Shown piece by piece: positions 44,179-54,396 of a DNA stretch of 64,000 nucleotides. The notes below the pieces were generated by a model, which worked only from the letters and a program-made list of their open reading frames with translations, made no database searches and was not told the DNA's origin. Within the stretch, counting starts at the first letter, position 1. Each line of letters opens with the position of its first letter. Source of the stretch: Lentimicrobium sp. L6 (GTDB lineage Bacteria; Bacteroidota; Bacteroidia; Bacteroidales; UBA12170). The stretch covers positions 1 to 64,000 of the forward strand of contig NZ_JABKCA010000008.1 in the NCBI RefSeq assembly GCF_013166655.1, in the 5' to 3' direction. A program made the position numbers and the translations under genes.

Positions 44179-44186
44179 CAAAACTA
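44179..44186 (-). promoter_or_regulatory. -7 box TAGTTTTG for the trpL-trpB transcript
   Basis: Exact TAnnTTTG match, placing the transcript start about 10 nt before the leader ATG. Confidence 0.55.
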
Positions 44187-44382
44187 GTATTTATTTTTAT
44201 TTGGCAAATACTTTTTTTGATATTTATTCAAGTAAATTTATTATTTCTGAGCAATGTTATTGATAAACAATGCGTTGTGATTTTAAATTTTTTACTATAA
44301 AGATGAATAAGGAAGCCATTACTTTATGATATAATTTATACATTTGAGAAAAATATGACTCTAAGAATAAAACATCCTTATC

Positions 44383-45000
44383 ATGAAAAAATGCATTTTT
44401 CTAATCTTGACAGTAATTGTTTTCCTTCCTCAGGTTTTTGCCCAGTATGATGTTCAGACAAGGAATAATATATCTTGGAATTTAATAGATATGGGGTTAC
44501 AGCGTTTTACCATAGATTATGAACGAATGACTAAAAATGGAAATATGTCTGTAATTATTCCATTATCTTATCGTTTTGGTGAGATTCATCGTTCTGCGGA
44601 TGATTATAGTTATAACTATTCTCCAATTGGAGATTTAGATGATTTTAAAGATGAATCAGATTGGTATGTAGGATTTGGATTTATGTTTCACCCCATTGCT
44701 AAACCCACTAAAGTTAAATTCTTTTTCGGTCCTGAAATCAGGTTTGGTGGTGCTACCCATAGAAATGATTATTATTACTATGAGGAGTATGACTATATTT
44801 CATCAGATTTTTCTCCAAGTGAGGAAGTTCAAGAAATCAAATACGCCTATGCAGCTTTTTTAGTGGATGTAGGAATTAAATATTATCCCATCAAGCAATT
44901 GTTTATGGGTGTTAAGATAGGAGTTGGAGCCTATGGCAATCATGAGAATAGTATAAATGCAATTGTTTCTCCAGCGTTTAAAATGGGTTATAGCTTCTAA
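44383..45000 (+). CDS. Outer-membrane beta-barrel protein, 205 aa
   Basis: Signal peptide ending VFAQ (residue 21). The mature part alternates hydrophobic/polar strands: NISWNLIDMGLQRFTIDYER, GNMSVIIPLSYRFGE, DWYVGFGFMFHPIA, KVKFFFGPEIRFGG and a C-terminal MGYSF with terminal Phe, typical for an 8-stranded barrel inserted by BAM. It has acidic/Tyr-rich loops (YYYYEEYDY). The next gene is a paralogue with the same strand layout (NMSINIPFSIAIGE, YFVGPEVRV, RMGFRF). Function unknown; possibly a small structural or adhesion-type outer-membrane protein. Confidence 0.82.
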   Translation: MKKCIFLILTVIVFLPQVFAQYDVQTRNNISWNLIDMGLQRFTIDYERMTKNGNMSVIIPLSYRFGEIHRSADDYSYNYSPIGDLDDFKDESDWYVGFGFMFHPIAKPTKVKFFFGPEIRFGGATHRNDYYYYEEYDYISSDFSPSEEVQEIKYAYAAFLVDVGIKYYPIKQLFMGVKIGVGAYGNHENSINAIVSPAFKMGYSF

Positions 45001-45109
45001 ATTGAAATTATTACAAAGTCTTTAATAAATTTCTGATATTTGCTCAATCAAGCAACTCCAATATTTGATATTGGTCTATGTATTTATAAGAAACAAAAAA
45101 ATAAACAAT

Positions 45110-45691
45110 ATGAAAAAGTATTCTCTATTATTAATGATGGTTTTTTCAGTATTGAGCATTCATGCTCAGAAACACGATTCTGATAAAGAGCAGGATGAAG
45201 CTGCTTTTGGAAGAAATAATATCTCTATTATGTTATCAGATGTGGTATTAAAACGAGTAAGTTTCGAATATGAGCATATATTTGGAGATGAAGGAAATAT
45301 GTCGATCAATATTCCATTTTCAATTGCTATTGGTGAAGCCGATGATGTTTATGGAGACCAAGTGAATTGGTGGGGTGGTTTAGGTATGAAATTATATCCT
45401 ACAGGTCAAGGTAAAATTAGATATTTCGTGGGACCAGAAGTAAGAGTGATTTCAGCTCACTATGAAGGCATTGATTATTCTTATTATGACGGCTATACTG
45501 AAGAAAAAGATGTGAAAGAGGAATACATTCACACAGCTTTTTTACTGAATAATGGATTTATCTATGAGCCCACTAAAAACTTTATCTTTTCTGTGAATTT
45601 AGGAGTGGGTTTCATGTCGCGAGATCAAAAAACTGGTGATGGAGTGCAACCTATGGCCACACCAAGTGTTCGTATGGGTTTCCGATTCTAA
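45110..45691 (+). CDS. Outer-membrane beta-barrel protein, paralogue, 193 aa
   Basis: Start chosen at 45110 (MKKYSLLLMM), which gives a proper signal peptide ending IHAQ; the longer reading would add 15 residues before it. Strand pattern and key motifs match the upstream 205-aa protein (EDEGNMSINIP versus KNGNMSVIIP; GPEVRV versus GPEIRF), so the two arose by tandem duplication. C-terminal residue Phe. Only 9 bp separate it from apbE, suggesting co-transcription. Confidence 0.82.
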   Translation: MKKYSLLLMMVFSVLSIHAQKHDSDKEQDEAAFGRNNISIMLSDVVLKRVSFEYEHIFGDEGNMSINIPFSIAIGEADDVYGDQVNWWGGLGMKLYPTGQGKIRYFVGPEVRVISAHYEGIDYSYYDGYTEEKDVKEEYIHTAFLLNNGFIYEPTKNFIFSVNLGVGFMSRDQKTGDGVQPMATPSVRMGFRF

Positions 45692-45700
45692 ATAATTTCT

Positions 45701-46708
45701 ATGAAAAAATATTATTTCGTAATTTCCTTACTTAGTTTTGGATTACTATTTGGTTGCCAAGAAAAACCGTTAAAAAAGGTGCATTTTACTGGTACAGCTC
45801 AAGGAACTTATTATGCCATTAACTATTACGAGACTGATTCTCGCGATTTCCAAAATGAGGTGGATAGCCTATTAAATGCTTTTGATCAATCTGTTTCTGT
45901 TTATCAGCCCAATAGTATTGTAAGTAAAATAAACAGGAACGAAGAGGTGGAATTAGACGATTGGTTCATTGAGAACTTTAACCTTTCTCAAAAAATATCA
46001 GGAGAAACAGAAGGCAGCTTTGATATGACTATTGCTCCTTTGGCCAACGTTTGGGGGTTTGGAACCTTTGAGAAGCCCGATTCTGTAAATCATGCGCTAA
46101 TTGATAGTCTAAAACAATATGTGGACTATCATCAAATCTCTATTATAAATGGAAAGCTGATTAAGCAGAATCCACATATTCAACTTAACTTTAATGCCAT
46201 TGCACAAGGGTATGCAGTTGATGTTTTAGCTAAATATTTCAAATCTAATGGGATTAATGATTTCCTGATCGACCTTGGAGGTGAAATTTATGCAAGTGGA
46301 CAAAAGCCCAATGGTGATCATTGGAAAATTGGCATAGAGATTCCTGAAGATGGTGCTGAGGAGCGCTTTTATAATAGAATCATTAGCCTAAAAGATGCAG
46401 CTGTAGCCACATCAGGAAATTATAGAAAGTTTTATGAGCTAGACGGGAAAAAATATGCACATAGCTTGGATCCAAAAACAGGATTCCCTGTTACACATAG
46501 TCTTTTAAGTACAACCGTCATTGCTCCCTCAGCTGGAGAAGCCGATGCCTACGCTACTGCTTTTATGGTGTTAGGAGTGGAAAAAACCTTAAAATATGCA
46601 GAAATTCATCCTCATATCAAGGTATACTTAATGTATGATGAAGATGGGGAACTAAAAACAGCTATGAGTAAAAGTTTTGAGGAATATATTTCGGTTGGCA
46701 GTGAGTAA
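45701..46708 (+). CDS. apbE: FAD:protein FMN transferase (lipoprotein)
   Basis: A 335-aa protein with a lipoprotein signal (LLFGC) that covalently attaches FMN to Thr residues of exported proteins, such as subunits of Na+-pumping NADH:quinone reductase or Rnf. Family motifs: HFTGTAQGTYYAI (near 29), GSFDMTIAPLANVWGFG (near 107), LNFNAIAQGYAVD (near 166), FLIDLGGEIYASG (near 188), SGNYRKF and HSLDPKTGFPV (near 250-265), and the C-terminal DAYATAFMVLG metal/FAD site. It follows the two beta-barrel genes; no obvious target protein is in the window. Confidence 0.94.
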   Translation: MKKYYFVISLLSFGLLFGCQEKPLKKVHFTGTAQGTYYAINYYETDSRDFQNEVDSLLNAFDQSVSVYQPNSIVSKINRNEEVELDDWFIENFNLSQKISGETEGSFDMTIAPLANVWGFGTFEKPDSVNHALIDSLKQYVDYHQISIINGKLIKQNPHIQLNFNAIAQGYAVDVLAKYFKSNGINDFLIDLGGEIYASGQKPNGDHWKIGIEIPEDGAEERFYNRIISLKDAAVATSGNYRKFYELDGKKYAHSLDPKTGFPVTHSLLSTTVIAPSAGEADAYATAFMVLGVEKTLKYAEIHPHIKVYLMYDEDGELKTAMSKSFEEYISVGSE

Positions 46709-46728
46709 ACTAGAAAAACAAATAATAA

Positions 46729-46762
46729 AAAATCCCCTTTTCAAGCGAACAGGGGATTTTTT
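46729..46762. terminator. Bidirectional terminator between apbE and clpC
   Basis: AATCCCC/GGGGATT stem, 14-nt loop, A-run before and T-run after. Confidence 0.85.
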
Positions 46763-46783
46763 GCATTTTATAGAAAAGAATTA

Positions 46784-49330
46784 TTATTTCTTTTTCTTAG
46801 TAATCTTAATCACAATCTTTTCCAGCTTTTTACTGTAGTCGATTGCAATAGTATCGCCTTCTTCCAATTTAGTTTTGATAATCTCTTCTGCCAACTCATC
46901 TTCAATATATTTTTGAATAGCACGCTTTAAGGGTCTTGCACCAAAATGAGGATCCCAGCCTTTTTCAGCTAAGAAATCTTTAGCCTTCTCAGTCACTCTA
47001 ATCTTATATCCTAAATCGTGGATACGCTGATAAAGTCCCTTGAGCTCAATGTCGATAATCTTATGAATATCATCTCTTTCTAAATTATTGAACACAATGA
47101 CATCATCAATTCTGTTTAAGAATTCAGGTGCAAAAGCTTTCTTCAAAGCATTTTCTATAACACCTTGTGTATGTGCCGACTTATTGCCTTGACGAGCTTG
47201 GGTATTAAATCCAACACCAGTACCGAAGTCTTTCAACTGACGACTACCAATATTAGAAGTCATAATGATAATGGTATTTTTAAAATCTACCTTTCTTCCA
47301 AAACTATCAGTGAGTTGCCCATCATCCAATACTTGTAGCATCATGTGGAAAACATCGGGATGTGCTTTCTCAATTTCATCAAGTAAGATGATAGAGTAGG
47401 GTTTGCGGCGAACTTTCTCGGTTAACTGGCCTCCTTCTTCGTAGCCCACATAGCCAGGAGGAGCGCCCACCAATCTACTTACTGCAAATTTCTCCATATA
47501 CTCACTCATATCGATACGGATTAAGGTGTCGGCGGAGTCGAACATATATTCTGCGAGTATTTTTGCTAGATAAGTTTTACCCACACCAGTAGGGCCTAAA
47601 AATATAAAAGTTCCAATGGGTTTGCTAGGGTCTTTTAATCCTGCACGATTCCTTCTAATAGCCTTTGTAACTTTCTGTATAGCATCGAATTGACCAATAA
47701 CTGATTCGGCCAAGTCATCTTCCATTTTCTGCAGTTTATCACCTTCTTTTTGGGCAATTCTTTGTACAGGAACACCGGTCATCATAGCAACCACTTCAGC
47801 CACATCTTGCTCAGTAACTTCCTCTCTATTTATCTGAGTTTCTTGTTCCCATTTGCGTTTGGCTAAGTCTAATTCTTCTTGTAATTCTCGTTCATTATCC
47901 CTTAACTGAGCAGCTTGTTCAAATTGTTGCTTTTTAATAGCATTTTTCTTTCTCTGAATAGCCTCCTCAATTTTTCCTTCTATTTTAATGATACCATCAG
48001 GCACATTCATATGAGTGATATGAACACGAGCTCCAGCTTCATCTAAAGCATCAATAGCTTTGTCTGGTAAGAATCGATCACTCATATATCTGTTGGTTAA
48101 CTGAACGCATGCTTTTAAAGCTTCGTCAGAATAACGCACTAAGTGATGATCTTCATATCGTTCTTTAATATTAGATAGAATGGTTTCTGTTTCTTCAGGA
48201 GAGGTGGCATCCACAATGATTTTCTGGAATCTTCTTTCTAAAGCACCGTCTTTTTCAATGGTTTGGCGATATTCATCTAAAGTGGTTGCACCAATACATT
48301 GGAGTTCTCCACGAGCCAAGGCTGGTTTAAACATATTTGAGGCATCTAAAGAACCTGAAGCATTACCTGCACCAACGATAGTATGAATTTCATCTATAAA
48401 TAATATGATATTGGGATTTTTCTCCAATTCATTTAAAATAGCTTTCATTCTTTCCTCAAATTGACCTCTATATTTCGTTCCTGCGACAATAGATGCTAAG
48501 TCTAGGGTAAATATTCTTTTATTAAATAAAGCTCGGCTTACCTGACGACTCACAATTCTAATGGCCAAACCTTCGGCTATAGCAGACTTGCCAACACCTG
48601 GTTCCCCAATTAAAATTGGATTGTTTTTTTTACGACGGCTTAGAATTTGAGCAATACGTTCCAACTCACTTTCTCTTCCAACAATGGGGTCTAATCTATT
48701 CTCCTCGGCTAATCGGGTTAAATCACGACCGAAATTATCTAAAACTGGAGTTGAAGATTTAGGATCCCCATCTTTTTTGCTAGGCTTATTGGTTTTTTGG
48801 GATTTCCCACTACCTTCATCTGGCTCTGGAGGAAATCCTCCAGGATATTGGTCTTCTATAGGATCTATTTTATCTTGTGTCTCTTCTTCTTTTCCACTAC
48901 TATATTCTTGCACAAGAGTAGTAATTTTAGAATAATCAATCTGGTTCTTATCCAACATCTGAGTAACAATATTATCTGGGTCTTTTAAAATAGCCAATAA
49001 TAAATGTTCAGTACCCACTTGTTGAGACTGAAAACGGCGAGCTTCCAAATATGTGAGTTTAATTATTCTTTCGGCTTGACGGACAAAAGGAATATTTTGT
49101 GATGAAGAATAAGTTTCGCTTTCTGAAGCAATTGTTTTTTCTATTTTTAATCTTAGTGTATCAATGGGTAATCCCAAGTCGGATAACATCTTATAGGCCA
49201 TCCCATTTCCTTCTTTTATGATACCAAGAAAGAGATGCTCAACACCTATATAGTTGTTTTTGAGGCGAATAGCCTCTTGCCGACTGAGTGATAGTACTTC
49301 CCTAACTCGGGCGGAGAATTTTGCTTCCAT
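46784..49330 (-). CDS. clpC: Clp protease ATP-binding subunit ClpC
   Basis: An 848-aa class I Clp/Hsp100 unfoldase that feeds substrates to ClpP. Two N-terminal Clp_N repeats (1-145, [11 protein letters not shown] and [10 protein letters not shown]), the first AAA+ module with Walker A GEPGVGKS (near 245), a UVR-type middle coiled coil ([15 protein letters not shown], near 440), the second AAA+ module with GPTGVGKT (near 580) and the C-terminal ClpB-D2 region. The short middle domain separates it from ClpB. The sequence between Clp_N and AAA1 is a low-complexity Pro/Lys/Ser linker (about 150-195). A TATTTTTG box at 49374-49381 precedes it; it is divergent from gyrA. Confidence 0.95.
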   Translation of the reverse strand: MEAKFSARVREVLSLSRQEAIRLKNNYIGVEHLFLGIIKEGNGMAYKMLSDLGLPIDTLRLKIEKTIASESETYSSSQNIPFVRQAERIIKLTYLEARRFQSQQVGTEHLLLAILKDPDNIVTQMLDKNQIDYSKITTLVQEYSSGKEEETQDKIDPIEDQYPGGFPPEPDEGSGKSQKTNKPSKKDGDPKSSTPVLDNFGRDLTRLAEENRLDPIVGRESELERIAQILSRRKKNNPILIGEPGVGKSAIAEGLAIRIVSRQVSRALFNKRIFTLDLASIVAGTKYRGQFEERMKAILNELEKNPNIILFIDEIHTIVGAGNASGSLDASNMFKPALARGELQCIGATTLDEYRQTIEKDGALERRFQKIIVDATSPEETETILSNIKERYEDHHLVRYSDEALKACVQLTNRYMSDRFLPDKAIDALDEAGARVHITHMNVPDGIIKIEGKIEEAIQRKKNAIKKQQFEQAAQLRDNERELQEELDLAKRKWEQETQINREEVTEQDVAEVVAMMTGVPVQRIAQKEGDKLQKMEDDLAESVIGQFDAIQKVTKAIRRNRAGLKDPSKPIGTFIFLGPTGVGKTYLAKILAEYMFDSADTLIRIDMSEYMEKFAVSRLVGAPPGYVGYEEGGQLTEKVRRKPYSIILLDEIEKAHPDVFHMMLQVLDDGQLTDSFGRKVDFKNTIIIMTSNIGSRQLKDFGTGVGFNTQARQGNKSAHTQGVIENALKKAFAPEFLNRIDDVIVFNNLERDDIHKIIDIELKGLYQRIHDLGYKIRVTEKAKDFLAEKGWDPHFGARPLKRAIQKYIEDELAEEIIKTKLEEGDTIAIDYSKKLEKIVIKITKKKK

Positions 49331-49373
49331 AAAGCTCTTTTTAGAATAATATTAAGTCAATCAAAACTATTGA

Positions 49374-49381
49374 CAAAAATA
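49374..49381 (-). promoter_or_regulatory. -7 box TATTTTTG for clpC
   Basis: Exact TAnnTTTG match, 43 bp before the start codon. Confidence 0.5.
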
Positions 49382-49481
49382 GAGGTAATTTGATTGTGAT
49401 GTTCTATTTTTTCAACAAGAACTTGTTAAAATTGTTCATTCTTTACTTCATCATTTCAAAGGTATTTTGAAAGAATTTAAC

Positions 49482-49489
49482 TATCTTCG
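49482..49489 (+). promoter_or_regulatory. -7 box TATCTTCG for gyrA
   Basis: TAnnTTYG match followed by C, 61 bp before the start codon. Confidence 0.5.
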
Positions 49490-49550
49490 CGTCCTTATAT
49501 AAGATATGAAATCTTATGTTTAAATACTACTCAAATTACAATTTAATTCT

Positions 49551-52139
49551 ATGCACGAAGGAGAAAGAATAATTAAGGTAGGGATATCTGATCAAATGAA
49601 AGCTGCATACATAGATTACTCTATGTCTGTTATTGTTTCCAGAGCTCTACCTGATGTTCGTGATGGTTTAAAACCAGTTCACAGACGAGTATTGTATGGT
49701 ATGCTTGATTTGGGCGTTTTATCTAATAGACCGTATAAAAAATCAGCGAGAATCGTGGGAGAGGTGCTTGGTAAGTATCACCCACATGGTGATTCTTCAG
49801 TATATGATGCAATGGTAAGAATGGCTCAGGAATGGTCTTTAAGATACCCTGTAGTTGATGGCCAAGGTAACTTTGGTTCTATTGATGGTGATAGCCCTGC
49901 TGCTATGCGTTATACAGAAGCTCGATTAAGAAAGATATCAGAAGATATGCTTATCGATATCGATAAAGAAACTGTTGATTTTCAATTAAACTTTGATGAT
50001 TCATTAAAGGAACCTACGGTTTTACCTACACGTATACCCAATTTGCTTGTTAATGGTACTAGCGGTATTGCTGTTGGTATGGCCACAAATATGCCCCCTC
50101 ATAATTTAACAGAAGTGGTAAATGGTACCTTAGCTTATATTGATAATAATGATATCGATATTAAAGGGTTAATGGAATACATTAAAGCTCCTGATTTCCC
50201 AACCGGTGGTATCATCTATGGATACGATGGCGTAATTAATGCCTTTGAAACTGGTAAGGGTAGAATAGTCATGAGAGGCGAAACCACCATAGAAGAAACC
50301 AAGTCTGGAAAAGAAATGATTATAGCTCACAGTATTCCTTATCAAGTGAATAAAGCAGATATGATCAAAAAAACTGCTGATTTGGTTAACGATAAAAAAA
50401 TTGAAGGCATTAGTGATATTAGAGACGAATCCGATAGAGATGGTATTCGTGTAGTATATGAATTGAAGAGAGACGCCAATACTAACGTAGTTCTCAATAA
50501 ATTATACCAATATACAGCCCTACAATCCTCATTTTCTGTAAACAATATTGCTTTAGTTCATGGGCGACCTGAGGTACTGAACCTTAAAGACCAAATATAT
50601 CATTTTGTTGAACATAGGCATGATGTGGTTGTCAAAAGGACTCAATATGAATTAAAACAAGCAGAGAAAAGAGCTCATATCTTAGAAGGTTTGATTATTG
50701 CTTCTGATAATATTGATGAGGTAATTAAAATTATTCGTGGCTCAAAAAGTCCAGAAGAAGCTAGAGAAGCTTTAATTGTTCGTTTTGAATTAAGCGATAT
50801 ACAATCTCGTGCTATTGTTGAAATGAGATTACGTCAACTGACCGGTCTTGAACAAGATAAGTTAAGAGCAGAATATGAAGCTATAATGAAAACCATAGAA
50901 TACTTGAAAGCCATCTTGGAAAGCAAGGAGATGAGAATGGATATCATTAAAGAAGAGCTTAATGAGATTAGAGATAAATATGGTGATGAGCGCATGAGTA
51001 GAATCGAATACAGCGCTGCGGATTTCCGTATTGAAGATACTATTCCTGATGACGACGTAGTAATTACTATTTCACATGCTGGATATATTAAAAGGACAAA
51101 TTTAACAGAATACCGTCGCCAAAATAGAGGTGGAAGAGGATCAAAGGGAAGTAGCACCAGAAATGAAGATTTCTTAGAGCACCTTTTTGTTGCGAGTATG
51201 CACGATTATATGTTATTCTTCACCGAGAAAGGAAAAGTATTCTGGTTGAGGGTATTTGAAATTCCTGAAGGAACTAGAACAACCAAGGGTAGAGCCATTC
51301 AAAATATAATCAATATTCCTCCCGATGATAAAGTGAGAGCTTATATCAATACTAAGGATTTAAAGAATGAAGATTATATAAAGAATAACTTCATCATTCT
51401 AGCAACAAAAAAAGGTGTAATCAAGAAAACTTCTCTTGAGTTATATAGTCGTCCAAGAGCCAATGGTATCAATGCCATTACTGTTCGAGATGGTGATACC
51501 TTATTAGAAGCCAGATTAACCAATGGCGAAAACGAAGTTATTTTAGCTGTGAAGAGCGGTAGAGCTATTCGTTTTAATGAGCGCCATGTTCGTCCGATGG
51601 GAAGAAATGCATCTGGAGTAAGAGGTATTAAACTCGATAATGATAAGGATGAAGTTATAGGTATGATTTGCCTAGAAACTCATGACTATGATATCTTAGT
51701 TGTTTCTGAAAAAGGTTATGGTAAACGTTCTAAATTAGAGGATTATAGAGAGACCAATAGAGGTGGTAAAGGAGTTCGTACTCTTAATATCACCGATAAA
51801 ACTGGTAAATTAATCTCAATTAAGAATGTAACCGACGATAATGATTTAATGATCATCAATAAAAGTGGTATTCTCATTAGAATTCCTGTAGGAGGAGAGT
51901 CTAATCCACTAAGAGTGATGGGAAGAAATACTCAAGGTGTTCGATTAATCAAAATCCAGGAAGGTGATAGTATCGCCTCTGTAGCTAAAGTTGATGTGGA
52001 AGAAGAGGAGGAAGAATTGGTGGTTATAGAGGATGGCACAGTTCTTGATGTTGAAACTTTAGAAGAAGCTTCGGAAGATGAAGCCACAGAAAACGAAACA
52101 ACTGCAGATGAAGCTGATGAGAATGTAACTGAAGAATAA
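49551..52139 (+). CDS. gyrA: DNA gyrase subunit A
   Basis: An 862-aa subunit that breaks and rejoins DNA in the A2B2 gyrase. [22 protein letters not shown] near residue 25 (quoted: [17 protein letters not shown]), [17 protein letters not shown] near 80 (quinolone-determining region with Ser at the usual Ser83 site), the catalytic Tyr in AMRYTEARL (near 122), then the C-terminal beta-pinwheel with the GyrA box-like [10 protein letters not shown] (near 523), which identifies gyrase rather than topo IV. The last 45 residues are a very acidic, Glu-rich tail. Followed at once by a palindrome (52180-52215). Confidence 0.97.
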   Translation: MHEGERIIKVGISDQMKAAYIDYSMSVIVSRALPDVRDGLKPVHRRVLYGMLDLGVLSNRPYKKSARIVGEVLGKYHPHGDSSVYDAMVRMAQEWSLRYPVVDGQGNFGSIDGDSPAAMRYTEARLRKISEDMLIDIDKETVDFQLNFDDSLKEPTVLPTRIPNLLVNGTSGIAVGMATNMPPHNLTEVVNGTLAYIDNNDIDIKGLMEYIKAPDFPTGGIIYGYDGVINAFETGKGRIVMRGETTIEETKSGKEMIIAHSIPYQVNKADMIKKTADLVNDKKIEGISDIRDESDRDGIRVVYELKRDANTNVVLNKLYQYTALQSSFSVNNIALVHGRPEVLNLKDQIYHFVEHRHDVVVKRTQYELKQAEKRAHILEGLIIASDNIDEVIKIIRGSKSPEEAREALIVRFELSDIQSRAIVEMRLRQLTGLEQDKLRAEYEAIMKTIEYLKAILESKEMRMDIIKEELNEIRDKYGDERMSRIEYSAADFRIEDTIPDDDVVITISHAGYIKRTNLTEYRRQNRGGRGSKGSSTRNEDFLEHLFVASMHDYMLFFTEKGKVFWLRVFEIPEGTRTTKGRAIQNIINIPPDDKVRAYINTKDLKNEDYIKNNFIILATKKGVIKKTSLELYSRPRANGINAITVRDGDTLLEARLTNGENEVILAVKSGRAIRFNERHVRPMGRNASGVRGIKLDNDKDEVIGMICLETHDYDILVVSEKGYGKRSKLEDYRETNRGGKGVRTLNITDKTGKLISIKNVTDDNDLMIINKSGILIRIPVGGESNPLRVMGRNTQGVRLIKIQEGDSIASVAKVDVEEEEEELVVIEDGTVLDVETLEEASEDEATENETTADEADENVTEE

Positions 52140-52179
52140 TTTAGTATATATTCAAATAAGCATCTAAAAAAAAAAAAAG

Positions 52180-52215
52180 ACTGCAAATATGATTTCTAAT
52201 AAGCATATTTGCAGT
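52180..52215. repeat. 12-bp perfect palindrome between gyrA and the TPR gene
   Basis: ACTGCAAATATG (52180-52191) pairs with CATATTTGCAGT (52204-52215). A run of A precedes it (52166-52178) but no T-run follows, so as a terminator it works better in the minus direction, where no gene needs it. The right arm includes CATATTTGC, close to the promoter -7 box, ahead of the TPR gene. Confidence 0.6.
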
Positions 52216-52250
52216 TCTAATATAAAGAGAAATTTATAAAATCAATAAAG

Positions 52251-53384
52251 ATGAAGAAGATAACATTTTTAGCGCTATTATTTCTATCAGTAACTATGAT
52301 GGCCAGCGCACAAAAGAGCACAAGAACCACTGCTTATAATTATCTAAGAAAAGGTAAGTTAGACTTAGCCAAAGAAAATATAGATAAGGCAGTAGGTCAT
52401 GAAAAAACAATGAACGATCCTAAAACTTGGTTTTACTATGGTAATACCTATATTCAATTGGCTACTACACCATTAGATGCATTTAAAGCTTTAGATCCTG
52501 ATGCTTTACAAAAAGCTTATGATGGATATATGAAATGTATAGAGTTAGATGAAAAAGGAACTTATACTGAACAAGTAGAGGCCGATTTAAAAATTATTGC
52601 CAATAATTATTATGCTAGAGGTTTAGAGCATTATAATGCTAATGATTATCCAGCAGCATATAAAGAATTTAAAGAAGCGATTTCTGTTAATAATTCTATC
52701 AATAGTGTGGATTCATTAGCTGTTTATGCTTCCGCAATGTCTGCTTTTTCTGGTGAAATGTACCCAGAAGCTATAGAAGGATATGAGAGTTTAATTGCTA
52801 TGGAGTATAACAATTCTGGTATTTATGGAGATTTAGCTAATATCTACAAGACTACAGAAAACATAGACAGAGCTAAAGAAGTTTTGGAAATGGGAATTAC
52901 AAAATATCCAAACGATGCTAATATTGTATTTGCTAAAATCAATATTCTTTTAACTGAAGAGAAATATGAAGAAGTAGTTAATTATTTAGAATCTGCTATA
53001 CAATTAGCTCCAGAAAATTATACATTATATTTTGTTCAAGGACAGTCTTACGAGCAAATGGGAGATCTTGAAAATGCTAAATTAGGCTACGAAAAAGCTT
53101 TGGAAGTAAATCCAGAGTATTCAGATGCACTTTATAATATGGGTGCTTTATATTATAATAAAGGTGTTGAGATTTCTGTGAAAGCTAATGATTTACCTTA
53201 TGATGCTGAAGAGGAATTCAATAGGTTAAAAGAAGAAGCCAGCAAAGAATTTTTACTTGCTCAGCCATATTTTGAGAAAGCATTAGAAATTATGCCAGAC
53301 GACCAGGGATTAGTTAAATCCTTAATGCAGATTTACAATTCAACAAATCAGTCGGATAAAGTTGCTGAATTAAAAAATAGATAA
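52251..53384 (+). CDS. Exported TPR-repeat protein, 377 aa
   Basis: Signal peptide ending MASAQ (residue 21), then tetratricopeptide repeats along the whole mature chain: for example GKLDLAKENIDKAVG (near 34), ARGLEHYNANDYPAAYKEFKEAI (quoted: AYKEFKEAI, near 138), NYLESAIQLAPENYTLYF (near 245) and LGYEKALEVNPEYSDALYNMGALYY (quoted: EVNPEYSDALYNMG, near 282). Probably periplasmic, a protein-protein interaction scaffold. Specific role unknown. It is followed by an intrinsic terminator. Confidence 0.85.
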   Translation: MKKITFLALLFLSVTMMASAQKSTRTTAYNYLRKGKLDLAKENIDKAVGHEKTMNDPKTWFYYGNTYIQLATTPLDAFKALDPDALQKAYDGYMKCIELDEKGTYTEQVEADLKIIANNYYARGLEHYNANDYPAAYKEFKEAISVNNSINSVDSLAVYASAMSAFSGEMYPEAIEGYESLIAMEYNNSGIYGDLANIYKTTENIDRAKEVLEMGITKYPNDANIVFAKINILLTEEKYEEVVNYLESAIQLAPENYTLYFVQGQSYEQMGDLENAKLGYEKALEVNPEYSDALYNMGALYYNKGVEISVKANDLPYDAEEEFNRLKEEASKEFLLAQPYFEKALEIMPDDQGLVKSLMQIYNSTNQSDKVAELKNR

Positions 53385-53409
53385 TTTTTCTTTAGATAGT
53401 TGATTAAAA

Positions 53410-53439
53410 AGCAATTCTCGTTTGAGAATTGCTTTTTTT
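53410..53439 (+). terminator. Intrinsic terminator of the TPR gene
   Basis: AGCAATTCTC/GAGAATTGCT 10-bp stem, 4-nt loop, run of seven T. Confidence 0.9.
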
Positions 53440-53751
53440 ATGTCTATACCATACATATATAATTCCACTAAATATGCTGCATAGGGTAGTTTATTTGTTT
53501 TATATTTAACATAATATTAATTATGTGCCTTTTTATGATCTTAATAAACAAAACCATTCTAGAGATCCCATTAAAATTTGTAATTATATTTTATAATGAC
53601 AACAAAAATGTAAAATAATTAAGAGCGTTTTAAATGGAACTTGGCAAGATTTAATATTCTTTGACAAGAGTCTAAATACAAGCTAAGGAAGAAATATAGA
53701 GAAATGGCGAGCTGATTGGTTTACAAATAAAATCAAGAAACTTCAGGGCAC
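53440..53751. other. Intergenic region between convergent genes, nothing seen
   Basis: About 310 bp of AT-rich sequence with no ORF, repeat or structured RNA that I can support. Confidence 0.5.
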
Positions 53752-53778
53752 AAAAAAAGCCAATCAAAATGACCAGCT
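53752..53778 (-). terminator. Intrinsic terminator of cspA
   Basis: AGCTGGTC/GATTGGCT stem including G-U pairs, followed by a run of seven T in the minus direction. Confidence 0.7.
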
Positions 53779-53803
53779 AATTCTTTTTATTAAAAGAAGA
53801 CTA

Positions 53804-53995
53804 CTACAGAATAGATACATTTACTGCATTTAAACCTTTTTTACCTTCTTCTACTTCGTAGCTGACTTTGTCACCTTCATTAATTTCGTCGATTAAACCA
53901 TTTGCATGTACAAAAACATCTTTGCCACCTTCGTCAGGTGTAATGAATCCATATCCTTTAGAATCGTTGAAAAACTTAACTGTTCCGTTACTCAT
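53804..53995 (-). CDS. cspA: Cold-shock domain protein
   Basis: A 63-aa single cold-shock domain that binds single-stranded nucleic acids. Both RNP motifs are clear: KGYGFITP (residues 13-20) and DVFVHANG (near 26). It is slightly short of the E. coli CspA length but normal for this phylum. Its -7 box TATCTTTG at 54021-54028 suggests a short 5' leader of about 20 nt, so the long thermosensing leader known for E. coli cspA is not visible here. Confidence 0.94.
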   Translation of the reverse strand: MSNGTVKFFNDSKGYGFITPDEGGKDVFVHANGLIDEINEGDKVSYEVEEGKKGLNAVNVSIL

Positions 53996-54020
53996 AATAC
54001 TTATATTTAAAAATTTGATG

Positions 54021-54028
54021 CAAAGATA
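54021..54028 (-). promoter_or_regulatory. -7 box TATCTTTG for cspA
   Basis: Exact TAnnTTTG match followed by C, 25 bp before the start codon. Confidence 0.55.
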
Positions 54029-54324
54029 ATATAATGCAGCTTACAAGAACAATTTATTTTCATTTATTTTATTATTTCTTGTGTTTTTTAATACTTCTTT
54101 CAATAATCACATTTTCAATAAACTAAGTTAATACTTATTCGTCTAATTTGTCTCAATTAATTTTTTATTAAAGAAATTTCAATTTCTTTTTCACAAATTT
54201 CATCTTTTTTAGCCTCTATCCTCTTGACATTTAAAAAATTTTCATTTTGTAAAAAGTAGGTTATTGACTGGCTTTTTTTATGAGTATTTCTTCTAAAACC
54301 TTAAGTGAGTTTTAGGTATTCAAC
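54029..54324. other. Intergenic region, nothing seen
   Basis: About 300 bp of very AT-rich sequence upstream of cspA with no convincing ORF or structure. Confidence 0.5.
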
Positions 54325-54360
54325 AAAAAAAATGCCATCGGACTAAAAGCTAAATGGCAT
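54325..54360 (-). terminator. Intrinsic terminator of the THX gene
   Basis: ATGCCAT/ATGGCAT stem with a 15-nt loop and a run of eight T in the minus direction. Confidence 0.75.
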
Positions 54361-54396
54361 CCTATTAGAACATGTATGAATTTGAAATCCTCTATA

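Noticed and set aside
51932-52186. 84-aa Ser-rich minus-strand ORF
   Set aside because: Complement of the acidic GyrA tail.
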